A stretch of DNA of 7,449 nucleotides, taken from assembly GCA_017547315.1 (NCBI GenBank), contig JAFYQA010000043.1, positions 1-7,449 of the forward strand, read 5' to 3'. This DNA comes from Roseburia sp. GTDB taxonomy: Bacteria; Bacillota_A; Clostridia; Lachnospirales; Lachnospiraceae. This document shows positions 1 to 7,347 of the stretch, piece after piece. The number at the start of each line of letters is the position of its first letter. Position 1 is the stretch's first letter. Below the pieces are notes generated by a model. The model worked only from the letters and a program-made list of their open reading frames with translations. It was not told where the DNA came from and did not search any database. The translations under genes were made by a program, and so were the position numbers.

Positions 1-37
1 CAATAATGATGATTGCTACGGTTACTTTTCTTCTCAT
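1..37 (-). CDS. mreD: MreD, N-terminal fragment (runs off the left edge)
   Basis: Only the first 12 codons lie in the window (MRRKVTVAIIII, then cut). A short basic N-terminus running into an isoleucine-rich stretch is what the start of the multi-pass membrane protein MreD looks like. The gene follows mreC by 10 bp, the expected mreB-mreC-mreD order. MreD works with MreC and MreB in the membrane complex that directs lateral peptidoglycan synthesis. The start is fixed because the same frame has a TAA at 59-61 and no other start codon between that stop and this ATG. The nearest Shine-Dalgarno-like run, GAGGAA at 51-56, is about 13 bases from the ATG, which is long, so translation is probably coupled to mreC. 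Identity rests mainly on context, as 12 residues are not diagnostic. Confidence 0.75.
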   Translation of the reverse strand, partial: MRRKVTVAIIII

Positions 38-47
38 ATTAGAATTC

Positions 48-908
48 TCATTCCTCGGTTACTTGTTTCTTATTCAATATTACTAATACTTCTTCTATAT
101 GCTCAAAGTCTACTGCAGGTCGTATTGTTCCTGAACGTGTCAGATTATTGGAATCGGTATTAATCTCGCTGATGTATCCAATTAGAATCCCTTGCTGATA
201 ATCATACGAAACATAAGAAGTTACTACCGGATCTCCCACCTGCACTTTATTCTCGCGGTCATTTAATCCACTGAATTCAATAGCCATGCTGTCTGTCATT
301 TTTTGCAGACTTCCATTTACGATAATATTATCAGAAGTAGTAAGTACCATACCACTAACGCTGCTGGTATCACTAATAATCGCTTTTACTTTCGCATAAT
401 TTGGACCTACATCTGTAATAATACCAACCAGACCGCTTCCTGCTATTACGTTCATGTGAACTTCGATACCGTCGTTAGAACCTTTATCAATCGTAAAAGT
501 ATGAAACCAGTTGCCAGCATCTTTACCGATAACGTTAGCTGCTACTTTTTCATAGCTTGGATATTTCTGATCTAAATCATATAATTCACGAAGATTTTCT
601 AACTCATAACGTTCCAGTTTAATCGTATTTAGTTCTACTGTTAGTTCTTCCACCTGTTTTTTTAATTCTTCGTTTTCTGCCATTACAACGCTTAAACTTT
701 CAAGCTTATCAGCCTGTTTTGTTACCCAGCTTCCCACCTGATTAATACCATTCTGCATTGGTATAAAAACATAACCGGCTACCGTATTTAACGGTCCGCC
801 GGATATATTAAATGTAAAACTAAGCAATATGGCTGATATACATACACCGGTCAGTATCAATAGCAGATACTTTGATGAAAGACTTTTCTTGGTTTTACGT
901 TTTTTCAT
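48..908 (-). CDS. mreC: Rod shape-determining protein MreC
   Basis: MreC is a bitopic membrane protein that dimerises outside the membrane and links the MreB filament to the wall-synthesis enzymes (RodA, PBP2). The 286-residue product has the full layout. A lysine/arginine-rich cytoplasmic tail (1-13) precedes one membrane segment (about 14-33, LLLILTGVCISAILLSF). A coiled coil rich in Glu, Leu and Lys follows (about 64-109), then the beta-rich C-terminal domain (about 115-280). The characteristic stretch VIGKDAGNWFHTFTIDKG starts near residue 126, and GLVGIITDVGPNYAKV follows it. Length is normal for the family. The ATG is preceded by AGAGGA at 5 bases and lies 15 bp after mreB; mreD follows after 10 bp. 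No truncation or frameshift is seen. Confidence 0.96.
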   Translation of the reverse strand: MKKRKTKKSLSSKYLLLILTGVCISAILLSFTFNISGGPLNTVAGYVFIPMQNGINQVGSWVTKQADKLESLSVVMAENEELKKQVEELTVELNTIKLERYELENLRELYDLDQKYPSYEKVAANVIGKDAGNWFHTFTIDKGSNDGIEVHMNVIAGSGLVGIITDVGPNYAKVKAIISDTSSVSGMVLTTSDNIIVNGSLQKMTDSMAIEFSGLNDRENKVQVGDPVVTSYVSYDYQQGILIGYISEINTDSNNLTRSGTIRPAVDFEHIEEVLVILNKKQVTEE

Positions 909-923
909 AGATGTCCTCTATTT

Positions 924-1940
924 TTATTTTAAAATCTTATTTCTCATGCTAAACGCAAGATGTTTAAACTTGTTATCAGACACAATTTTCACAAGACCGC
1001 GAACTACACATTCTTCTGGTTCTTCACAAGTATTGATTTTAATACCAGTAATTTCTTTGAAAAGTACGTCGATATCATGAATCTGAGAACCACCACCTGT
1101 AATATAAATACCAGAGTGAATAATATCTTTTGCTAATTCTGGTGGAGTCTTTTCGAGAATTAATTTAATAGCATTACAAATAGTATTTAAATTATCCTTA
1201 ATTGCTTCATAAATAACTTCACCGGAAATCTCCATCTCAATAGGAAGACCGCTTACTACGTCTCTACCAACGATTACCATAGTATCTTTATTACCTGGAA
1301 CACCGGAACCCAATCTTTCTTTTAAAGACTGAGCTGTCTTCTGACCAATAACAAGATTATATTTACGTTTTACAAAAGTAATAATTGATTCATCAATTCT
1401 GTTACCGCCGAAATGAAGCAATTCACTAAGTACAAGACCGCCAAGTGAAATTACTGAAATCTCTGTAGTATCAGCACCAAGGTCTACTACCATGATACCT
1501 GTCGGTTCATTTACATCTAAACCAAGACCTACTGCATCAGCAATCGGTTTTTCACAAAGTAATACACTTTTTGCTTTTAATTTACTCTTAAAGAATATGT
1601 CAAAGAAAGCACGTTTTTCAACATCGGTAATATCTGTTGGTACTGCAACGATAAATTCTGCTCCTCTTAATTTACCTTTCGCATGGCTTTCTAAAAATTC
1701 CTGTAATACATTCTGTAAAATATCAAAATCTGCAATCACACCTGTGCTTACCGGAAATTTAACATTGATGGACTCCGGTGCTTTCTCGTACATTGCATAT
1801 GCTGAATTACCATAAGCATAAATCTGATTTTTATTAACCAATGCAACGGTATTCTTTTCATTAAGTATTTTATTGGTAGCTTTACAATATACTTTCATAT
1901 TGCAGGTACCAAGGTCGATTCCGTAAATGTTATTATTCAT
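924..1940 (-). CDS. mreB: Divergent MreB, actin-like cell-shape protein
   Basis: MreB forms membrane-attached, nucleotide-dependent filaments that organise lateral wall synthesis. The 338-residue product covers the whole actin-like fold. Phosphate-1 motif DLGT is at 9-12. The interdomain CEKPIADAVG is at 129-138, with E130 in the position of the usual catalytic Glu. Phosphate-2 DLGADTTE is at 153-160, adenosine-site TGGG at 281-284, and conserved VGRDVVSGLP and LEKTPPELA stretches lie between. It departs from the consensus in several places: GAD instead of GGG in phosphate-2, RGLVKIV where GTGKAL-like sequence is usual near the C-terminus, and a charged loop (HAKGKLRGAEF, 86-96) where many MreBs expose a hydrophobic pair that enters the membrane. 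From memory, similar forms occur in Lachnospiraceae. It starts 18 bp after radC with GGGAG upstream of the ATG. An MreB/Mbl paralogue role cannot be separated here. Confidence 0.93.
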   Translation of the reverse strand: MNNNIYGIDLGTCNMKVYCKATNKILNEKNTVALVNKNQIYAYGNSAYAMYEKAPESINVKFPVSTGVIADFDILQNVLQEFLESHAKGKLRGAEFIVAVPTDITDVEKRAFFDIFFKSKLKAKSVLLCEKPIADAVGLGLDVNEPTGIMVVDLGADTTEISVISLGGLVLSELLHFGGNRIDESIITFVKRKYNLVIGQKTAQSLKERLGSGVPGNKDTMVIVGRDVVSGLPIEMEISGEVIYEAIKDNLNTICNAIKLILEKTPPELAKDIIHSGIYITGGGSQIHDIDVLFKEITGIKINTCEEPEECVVRGLVKIVSDNKFKHLAFSMRNKILK

Positions 1941-1958
1941 GTCTTTCTCCCTAATTTT

Positions 1959-2648
1959 CTAAAGTAATCCGGCCTCTCTGTAACTATAATAATTATGGTC
2001 TCCAATAACAATATGATCCGATAATGGAATGCCTAACATCTGTCCACATTCTGCAATGCGTTTTGTTACTTCGTTATCTGCGCCAGATGGAATAGATAAG
2101 CCGCTTGGATGATTGTGAAGTAAAACAATGTGTACCGCTTGCTTCTTTAGTGCGGTCAGAAATATCTCACGTGGCGGGACAATCGAACTGTTTACGCTTC
2201 CCTTAGAGATTACTTCTTCTGCCAGTAATCTGCACTTACTGTCAAACATACATAACACGAGTAATTCCTGTGTCTCATGCCGTAGTTTCTCCATAAAGTA
2301 CCTGGCAATGGACTCCGCATCCCGCAATGATATATGTTCTATATATCGGGTTGCAGTAATTCGATTAGACAATTCGGCAATGCATTTAAGCTGTATGGCT
2401 TTTACTTTCCCAATCCCTTTTAAACGAATCATCTCTTCATAAGATACGTCAAAAAGATTCATAAGATTATGATTTTTCTGATTTAGAAAATTCTGTGCAA
2501 CCTCTATGGATTTCAATCCATTGGTGCCAGACTTAATAATCACCGCCAACAACTCTGCATCACTCAGATGTTCCGGACCATAATTTAAAAATTTTTCATA
2601 TGGTTTCTCAGAATCCGGTAATTCTTTAATTGTTAAATGTTGTGTCAT
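1959..2648 (-). CDS. radC: RadC/YsxA family protein with JAB/MPN metal site (UPF0758)
   Basis: The 229-residue product is full length for the family. Residues about 1-100 form a helical N-terminal domain with a helix-hairpin-helix-like segment (RLKGIGKVKAIQLKCIAEL, about 75-93). Residues about 105-229 form the JAB1/MPN-like domain. The metal-site signature is intact: HNHPSG with H178 and H180, S188 and D191 at H-x-H-x7-S-x2-D spacing, and an upstream acidic pair E144/E145. The family ending DHIVIGDHNYYSYREAGLL is present. The biochemical role is unsettled. The name comes from an E. coli allele later assigned to recG, so a DNA-repair role should not be assumed. The gene is first in the radC-mreB-mreC-mreD block, 18 bp before mreB. 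AAGGAG lies close (about 4 bases) before the ATG, and a promoter candidate lies at 2690-2718. Confidence 0.94.
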   Translation of the reverse strand: MTQHLTIKELPDSEKPYEKFLNYGPEHLSDAELLAVIIKSGTNGLKSIEVAQNFLNQKNHNLMNLFDVSYEEMIRLKGIGKVKAIQLKCIAELSNRITATRYIEHISLRDAESIARYFMEKLRHETQELLVLCMFDSKCRLLAEEVISKGSVNSSIVPPREIFLTALKKQAVHIVLLHNHPSGLSIPSGADNEVTKRIAECGQMLGIPLSDHIVIGDHNYYSYREAGLL

Positions 2649-2689
2649 AACTCTCCTTCTACTTTCCCCAGAGAACTATGTCACCTTAT

Positions 2690-2718
2690 ATTCTACCATA
2701 ATTAGTCGATATTAACAA
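2690..2718 (-). promoter_or_regulatory. Sigma-A-type promoter with extended -10, ahead of radC-mreBCD
   Basis: Read on the minus strand, the -35 candidate TTGTTA (2718 to 2713, 4 of 6 matches to TTGACA) is followed by exactly 17 bases and the -10 candidate TAGAAT (2695 to 2690, 5 of 6 matches to TATAAT). A TG at 2698-2697 forms the extended -10 element. The predicted transcript start is near 2683, giving a leader of about 35 bases before the radC ATG at 2648. The -35 lies in the last codons of the upstream PLP-enzyme gene and the -10 in the intergenic gap. This is the best promoter-like match noticed in any intergenic gap of the window; it is not experimentally shown. Confidence 0.6.
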
Positions 2719-3991
2719 GATTTCGTTCCTTAAGTTTTTGTAAAGCCATAAGGATTCCGAGTTTTGCGTGATACCAGGTCAAACCACCCTGAAAATACAC
2801 AGAATATGGCGGTTTCACAGGACCATCCGCACTTAATTCAATAGACGAACCCTGTACGAAAGCACCTGCCGCCATGATAACATTGCTGTCATATCCCGGC
2901 ATTGCCCATGGTTCTGGTGTTACATAGCTATCTACCGGTGCTGCAGCCTGAATGCCCTCGCAGAAAGCAATCATTGCATCTTCGTTATGGAAGGTAACTG
3001 CCTGAATGATATCATGTCTGGATTCCGTTCCGTTTGGAATTACGTCAAAACCTAAATCTTCAAAAATATTTGCGGCAAAAATCGCACCTTTTAATGCACC
3101 GCTAACGACAGTCGGGCTTAAGAACAATCCCTGATAGAAGGACTGGATAACGCCTAATGATGCACCAACTTCTTTTCCAAGTCCCGGTGAAGTCAAACGA
3201 TATGCTGCGTTCTCTACACATTCTTTTTTACCAACGATATAGCCACCAATTGGAGCAAGACCACCGCCCGGATTCTTAATTAAAGAGCCAACGATCATGT
3301 CTGCACCAACTTCTAATGGCTCCTTCTCTTCTACAAATTCACCGTAGCAGTTGTCAACCATACAGATGATGTTAGGATTGATACTTTTTACAAATGCTAC
3401 TAATTCGCCAATCTGCTTTACAGAGAATGTTGGGCGTGTTGCATAGCCCTTAGAACGCTGGATTGTCACTAATTTTGTACGCTCGTTGATAGCGTTTTTG
3501 ATACCTTCGTAATCAAATGTGCCGTCCGGTAACAAGTCTACCTGACTGTAAGTGATACCGTACTCTGCTAAAGAGCCTTTAGATGGGCGGATACCGATTA
3601 CTTCTTCTAAGGTATCGTATGGTTTGCCGACAGGAGATAAAAGCTCATCACCTGGTCTTAAATTGGACATTAGTGCCAATGCTAAAGCGTGCGTTCCACA
3701 GGTAATCTGTGGTCGTACTAATGCGTCCTCACCTTTGAAGCAGGAAGCATATACTTTTTCCAAGGTATCTCTACCCATATCATTATAACCGTATCCTGAT
3801 GTGCTGTTAAAACATTCTGCACTTACACGATTTTCCTGCATGGCGCGGAGCACCTTCATCTGATTATATTCTGCACGTTCATCGATTTCTTTGAAACGAT
3901 CTTTTAAACGTTCTTCGATTTTTGCGCCGTAACGGTATACTTCTTCGGAAATACCGAGGTTTTTATACTGTTCGATTAACATTTCACTCAT
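2702..3991 (-). CDS. ynbB: PLP-dependent YnbB / 'methionine gamma-lyase family' protein (formerly 'aluminium resistance protein')
   Basis: This 429-residue protein has the hallmarks of a fold-type I PLP enzyme. A phosphate-binding segment ITCGTHAL is at 96-103. D213 in MVDNCYGEF is placed to pair with the PLP pyridine nitrogen. K239 in GSLIKNPGGGLAPIGGY is the likely Schiff-base lysine. The glycine-rich stretch after that lysine and the ending VYFQGGLTWYHAKLGI are typical of Pfam Met_gamma_lyase (PF06838), relatives of B. subtilis YnbB. Family names suggest Cys/Met metabolism lyase chemistry, but to my knowledge the natural substrate is not established, so 'methionine gamma-lyase' and 'aluminium resistance' are labels, not functions. 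The ATG is preceded by AGGAG at 9 bases. The gene follows miaA by 71 bp, the neighbourhood it also occupies in Bacillus and Clostridioides (there with hfq). Confidence 0.9.
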   Translation of the reverse strand: MSEMLIEQYKNLGISEEVYRYGAKIEERLKDRFKEIDERAEYNQMKVLRAMQENRVSAECFNSTSGYGYNDMGRDTLEKVYASCFKGEDALVRPQITCGTHALALALMSNLRPGDELLSPVGKPYDTLEEVIGIRPSKGSLAEYGITYSQVDLLPDGTFDYEGIKNAINERTKLVTIQRSKGYATRPTFSVKQIGELVAFVKSINPNIICMVDNCYGEFVEEKEPLEVGADMIVGSLIKNPGGGLAPIGGYIVGKKECVENAAYRLTSPGLGKEVGASLGVIQSFYQGLFLSPTVVSGALKGAIFAANIFEDLGFDVIPNGTESRHDIIQAVTFHNEDAMIAFCEGIQAAAPVDSYVTPEPWAMPGYDSNVIMAAGAFVQGSSIELSADGPVKPPYSVYFQGGLTWYHAKLGILMALQKLKERNLVNID

Positions 3992-4062
3992 TTGTATTCA
4001 CTCCTATTGTTCTTATTATTTTCAAGATGTATCTATTCAATACCTTTCATCATTAGATATGC

Positions 4063-5022
4063 TTATGATTTATCGGAAATGATGCCTTTATTTTTAAGCA
4101 CTTCTATCATTTCATTTAGAATATCTTCTTCTGAATGATTATGTTCTTGTTTGTCGAACCAGATAACGTCACTTTCGCGTCTAAACCAAGTCAATTGGCG
4201 CTTCGCAAAGTGTCTGGTCTCTCGCTTGATGATATAAATAGCTTCTTCTAAAGTGATTTTGCCATCAAGATAGTCTAAAAGCTCTTTATATCCCAAGCCC
4301 TGCATAGACACCATCTCACGGTGATAGCCCATGTCTTTTAATTTTTGCACTTCATCAACCAGACCTTTTTCTACCATAATGTCTACACGTTTGTCAATGC
4401 GTTCGTATAATTTTGCTCTGTCATCTGTCAGTACAAAATAAGCGAAATTATATGGTGACTCTTTCTGACGCTCTGTCTCATTATGATCTGAAATCTTAGT
4501 CCCAGTCAAATGATAGAACTCTAACGCACGAATAACACGCTTGATATTATTGGCATGAATTGCTTCTGCTGATTCAGGATCTACTTCCCGTAACATCGCA
4601 TGAAGGTGTTCTGCCCCCATTTCCTGTGCCAATTTTTCTAATTCTTCACGATATTCAGTATTGGCATCCTGTTTTGAAAAATCAATATCATAAAGTACTG
4701 CCTGAATGTAAAAGCCTGTGCCACCTACCAAAACCGGAACTTTTCCTTCTGCATAAATCTCTTCTAGGCACTCCTTGGCACGCTCTGTAAAACGCGCTAC
4801 ATGGAACTCTTCGTCTGGTTCAAATTCATCTACCAGATAATGCTTTACGCCATCCATTTCTTCAGGCATGATTTTTGCGGAACCGATGTCCATGTGTTTG
4901 TACACCTGCATAGAATCCGCTGATATGATGGAACCATTCACTGCTTTGGCAAGGGCAATGGAAAGTGCCGTCTTGCCGACTGCGGTTGGTCCGGTTAGTA
5001 CGATAAAGGGTTTCTTTGTCAT
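4063..5022 (-). CDS. miaA: tRNA dimethylallyltransferase MiaA
   Basis: MiaA transfers a dimethylallyl group from DMAPP to N6 of adenine 37 in tRNAs that read UNN codons, the first step toward ms2i6A. MiaB then adds the methylthio group. The 319-residue product shows the Walker A loop GPTAVGKT (11-18), the substrate-site stretch SADSMQVYKHMDIGSAK (34-50), the channel motif VGGTGFYIQAVL (99-110), and the tRNA-binding/C-terminal signature RHFAKRQLTWFRRE (270-283). Length and motif order are those of a complete enzyme. The ATG has AGGAGT at 5031-5036, 8 bases away, which is strong. An overlapping GTG-start frame reaching 5053 is only a shadow. It lies 81 bp after mutL and 71 bp before the YnbB-type gene, with no terminator in either gap, so co-transcription with mutL is likely. 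Confidence 0.97.
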   Translation of the reverse strand: MTKKPFIVLTGPTAVGKTALSIALAKAVNGSIISADSMQVYKHMDIGSAKIMPEEMDGVKHYLVDEFEPDEEFHVARFTERAKECLEEIYAEGKVPVLVGGTGFYIQAVLYDIDFSKQDANTEYREELEKLAQEMGAEHLHAMLREVDPESAEAIHANNIKRVIRALEFYHLTGTKISDHNETERQKESPYNFAYFVLTDDRAKLYERIDKRVDIMVEKGLVDEVQKLKDMGYHREMVSMQGLGYKELLDYLDGKITLEEAIYIIKRETRHFAKRQLTWFRRESDVIWFDKQEHNHSEEDILNEMIEVLKNKGIISDKS

Positions 5023-5103
5023 AAAATTTCACTCCTAAAAACGACTTATTCACCGCATTATTTCCTGTTTCATTTGCAGTGACTTAGAATATTTTACAAT
5101 TCA

Positions 5104-7329
5104 TTATACGATACGCTTAAACTTCTTTTCTATTTCATATTTTGTCATAGAAATGATAGTTGGTCTGCCATGCGGACACTGGTATGGATTCTCCAATGTC
5201 AGCAACGTATCAATCAAATGTGTCGCTTCTTCTAACGATAAACGGTTGTGTCCTTTTACCGCTGCTTTACAGGACATGGATGCGACTTTTTCCATGATTA
5301 AAATCGGTGCTTGTTCACCGCTAATGTTCGCAAAATCATCCAACATATCAATGAACATAGACTTCATGTCTACATCCGAGAAATCTGCCGGAATTGCAGT
5401 AATTGCGTATTCTTTTCCACCAAAAGGCTCAATTTCATAGCCAAAATTTGCGATTTCTTTCTCATACTTTTTCAACATCGCTACTTCTTCGTTATCTAAA
5501 GTCAAGATGATTGGTGGACTGATTGCCTGAGAATCGAAGGATTTGTCCTTTAATTTTTCCATCGTCTGCTCATAGAGCACCTTTTCATGCGCTGCATGTT
5601 GGTCAATGATGAAAAGTTTCTCTTCGTACTCAATTAACCAATAGGTATCGAAGAGCTGACCAATAATTTTATGCTTTTTACGGGCTGACTCCGTTAAAAA
5701 TCCTGTATCTAAGGCATCTAATTGCTGCTGTTCATAAACTTCTGGAATTTGTGATTCCGTAGGCTGTGCTTGCTCTTTAGCCCCTGTAACTTCAGTTTCT
5801 TTTATTTCATTTTCTGTCTGAATTTCTTGTTCTCTTGGAAGCTGGGTTCTTTCTTCCCTAATTTCATGTACTGTGTTCTTACCCTGTGCGTTTGGGAAAA
5901 GATCAACTTTTACTTCAACATTCTGTGCTTTGATAGCCGCCTCTGCAGGACGCTTTGCAAGGCGTTCGAATACACTGTTTGCCGAACTACTTGAGACATT
6001 ATTTGCACTGTTAGTTTCAGGGCTGCTTTGAGCATTTTTATTTTCAAATCCAGATCTTTCACGCACCATATCTGGATATTTACGTTCATACGGGCTGTCT
6101 ACGGATACTGATTTTCTGATATCGTTAATCTTGCGCTCATTCAGGAATGAAGCTGATATATTTGCACTTTTTCCACTCAGACTTTCAATTCTATTGTTTG
6201 TCGGTCTGGTTCCCGTTTGGCTAACATTTTCCGGTCTCGTTTCACTTAAACGGCGTACTTCGAATGGTTCTGGTGCATTTTTTACGATTTCACGTGTTTC
6301 CGGTTTCTTTTCTTCTTTAACCGGTACCTGCTGAATGAATTCTTTATGTGTCAACGCATTGCGGATAATCTCATACAATGATTTATAAATCACTTCATTT
6401 TGTGTAAAACGTAACTCCATCTTCGTCGGATGCACATTTACATCAATCAGTTCGCTATTCATACTGATGTAAAGCACACAGAATGGATACTGATGCTGCA
6501 TCATAAAGCCTTTGTAACCCTCTTCAATCGCTTTGGATAACAATGCACTCTTAATATAACGTCCATTAATAAAGTAATTCTCATAATTACGATTTCCGCG
6601 GGAAACGTTCGGTTTTCCGATAAAACCATCTATCTCAAAAAGTTCTGTTTTCTGCTTAATTTCAATCAAAGATGATGTGATGTCACGTCCGAAAACATGA
6701 TAAATCAAGTCTTTTTTATTGCCATTTCCTGAAGTATGCAGCTTGGTCTGTCCATTATTAATGAACTTAAAAGATACATTCGGGTGCGATAACGCCATAC
6801 GTTCCATCAAATCTGCGATATATCCGCCTTCAGTCTGTGCAGTTTTTAAAAACTTACGTCTAGCCGGTGTGTTGAAGAACAGATTTTTCACCAAGAAAGT
6901 TGTACCTTCCGGTGCGCCGATTTCTTCACATGCAATTTCCTTGGAACCTTCGATTACATATCTGGTTCCAGTCAAATCCCCATATGTTTTTGTGATCAAT
7001 TCTACCTGTGCAACCGCCGCGATACTAGAAAGCGCCTCACCTCTAAAACCAAGGGATGAAACACTTAGTAAATCCTCTACGCACTTGATTTTACTGGTAG
7101 AATGGCGCAAAAATGCCAATGGAATCTGATTCTTTTCAATACCACAGCCATTGTCTGTGATACGAATGAACGAAATTCCACCTTCTTTAATTTCTACTGT
7201 CACTGCCGTTGCTTTGGCATCAATCGCATTCTCCACCAACTCTTTTACCACGGATGATGGGCGTTCTACTACCTCACCGGCTGCTATTTTATCAATTGTT
7301 GCCTGATTTAATAACTGAATTGTAGGCAT
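5104..7329 (-). CDS. mutL: DNA mismatch repair protein MutL (endonuclease type)
   Basis: MutL links MutS mismatch recognition to strand removal. Numbering from the chosen ATG at 7329 gives 741 residues. The GHKL ATPase motifs are intact: KELVENAIDA with E30 and N34, DNGCGI (59-64), HSTSKI (76-81) and GFRGEAL (94-100). A linker of about 220 residues (330-550), rich in Glu, Ser, Asn and Lys, makes the protein longer than many MutLs. The C-terminal dimerisation and nicking domain (552-741) carries the metal-site motif DQHAAHEKVLYE (576-587), SCKAAVK (686-692) and CPHGRP (718-723). This is the form found in bacteria without MutH, where MutL itself nicks DNA. A longer frame begins at 7344, but that ATG lies inside the ribosome site GAGAGG, so 7329 is preferred. 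The gene ends in tandem stops, TAA TGA. Confidence 0.97.
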   Translation of the reverse strand: MPTIQLLNQATIDKIAAGEVVERPSSVVKELVENAIDAKATAVTVEIKEGGISFIRITDNGCGIEKNQIPLAFLRHSTSKIKCVEDLLSVSSLGFRGEALSSIAAVAQVELITKTYGDLTGTRYVIEGSKEIACEEIGAPEGTTFLVKNLFFNTPARRKFLKTAQTEGGYIADLMERMALSHPNVSFKFINNGQTKLHTSGNGNKKDLIYHVFGRDITSSLIEIKQKTELFEIDGFIGKPNVSRGNRNYENYFINGRYIKSALLSKAIEEGYKGFMMQHQYPFCVLYISMNSELIDVNVHPTKMELRFTQNEVIYKSLYEIIRNALTHKEFIQQVPVKEEKKPETREIVKNAPEPFEVRRLSETRPENVSQTGTRPTNNRIESLSGKSANISASFLNERKINDIRKSVSVDSPYERKYPDMVRERSGFENKNAQSSPETNSANNVSSSSANSVFERLAKRPAEAAIKAQNVEVKVDLFPNAQGKNTVHEIREERTQLPREQEIQTENEIKETEVTGAKEQAQPTESQIPEVYEQQQLDALDTGFLTESARKKHKIIGQLFDTYWLIEYEEKLFIIDQHAAHEKVLYEQTMEKLKDKSFDSQAISPPIILTLDNEEVAMLKKYEKEIANFGYEIEPFGGKEYAITAIPADFSDVDMKSMFIDMLDDFANISGEQAPILIMEKVASMSCKAAVKGHNRLSLEEATHLIDTLLTLENPYQCPHGRPTIISMTKYEIEKKFKRIV

Positions 7330-7336
7330 AAATTTT

Positions 7337-7342
7337 CCTCTC
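7337..7342 (-). promoter_or_regulatory. Ribosome binding site that sets the mutL start
   Basis: GAGAGG (minus strand, 7342 to 7337) lies 7 bases before the ATG at 7329. The alternative in-frame ATG at 7344 overlaps this purine run and has no such site of its own. Conserved MutL sequence (MPTIQLLNQATIDKIAAGEVVERP-like) begins exactly at the 7329 ATG. Confidence 0.75.
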
Positions 7343-7347
7343 ATTTA

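Noticed and set aside
303..2442. Several plus-strand open frames of about 80-107 codons opposite mreC, mreB and radC (for example 1492-1815)
   Set aside because: All are antisense to well-supported genes, with low-complexity or Cys/Ser-rich products and no recognisable domain.
2649..2701. Possible terminator between the YnbB-type gene and radC
   Set aside because: No stable GC-rich stem followed by a T-tract is present; only a short TTCTC/GGGGAA-like near-match was seen.
3992..4062. Six-codon ATG frame and a weak TTGAAT...AATAAG promoter-like pair in the miaA-ynbB gap
   Set aside because: The tiny frame has no ribosome site, and the promoter match is poor, as expected by chance in AT-rich DNA.
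4862..5053. Minus-strand GTG-start frame of 63 codons overlapping the start of miaA
   Set aside because: It reads miaA sequence in another frame; the AGGAGT site is correctly placed for the miaA ATG at 5022, and the product shows no domain.
5103..5108. Perfect TATAAT at the end of mutL as a miaA promoter
   Set aside because: The bases fall on the last mutL codons and stop codon, and no -35-like hexamer lies 16-18 bases upstream; miaA more likely shares the mutL transcript.
6719..7129. Plus-strand open frame of 136 codons opposite mutL
   Set aside because: It lies wholly opposite the highly conserved MutL ATPase domain, has no ribosome site that I can see, and its product resembles no family; an antisense shadow of mutL codon structure.
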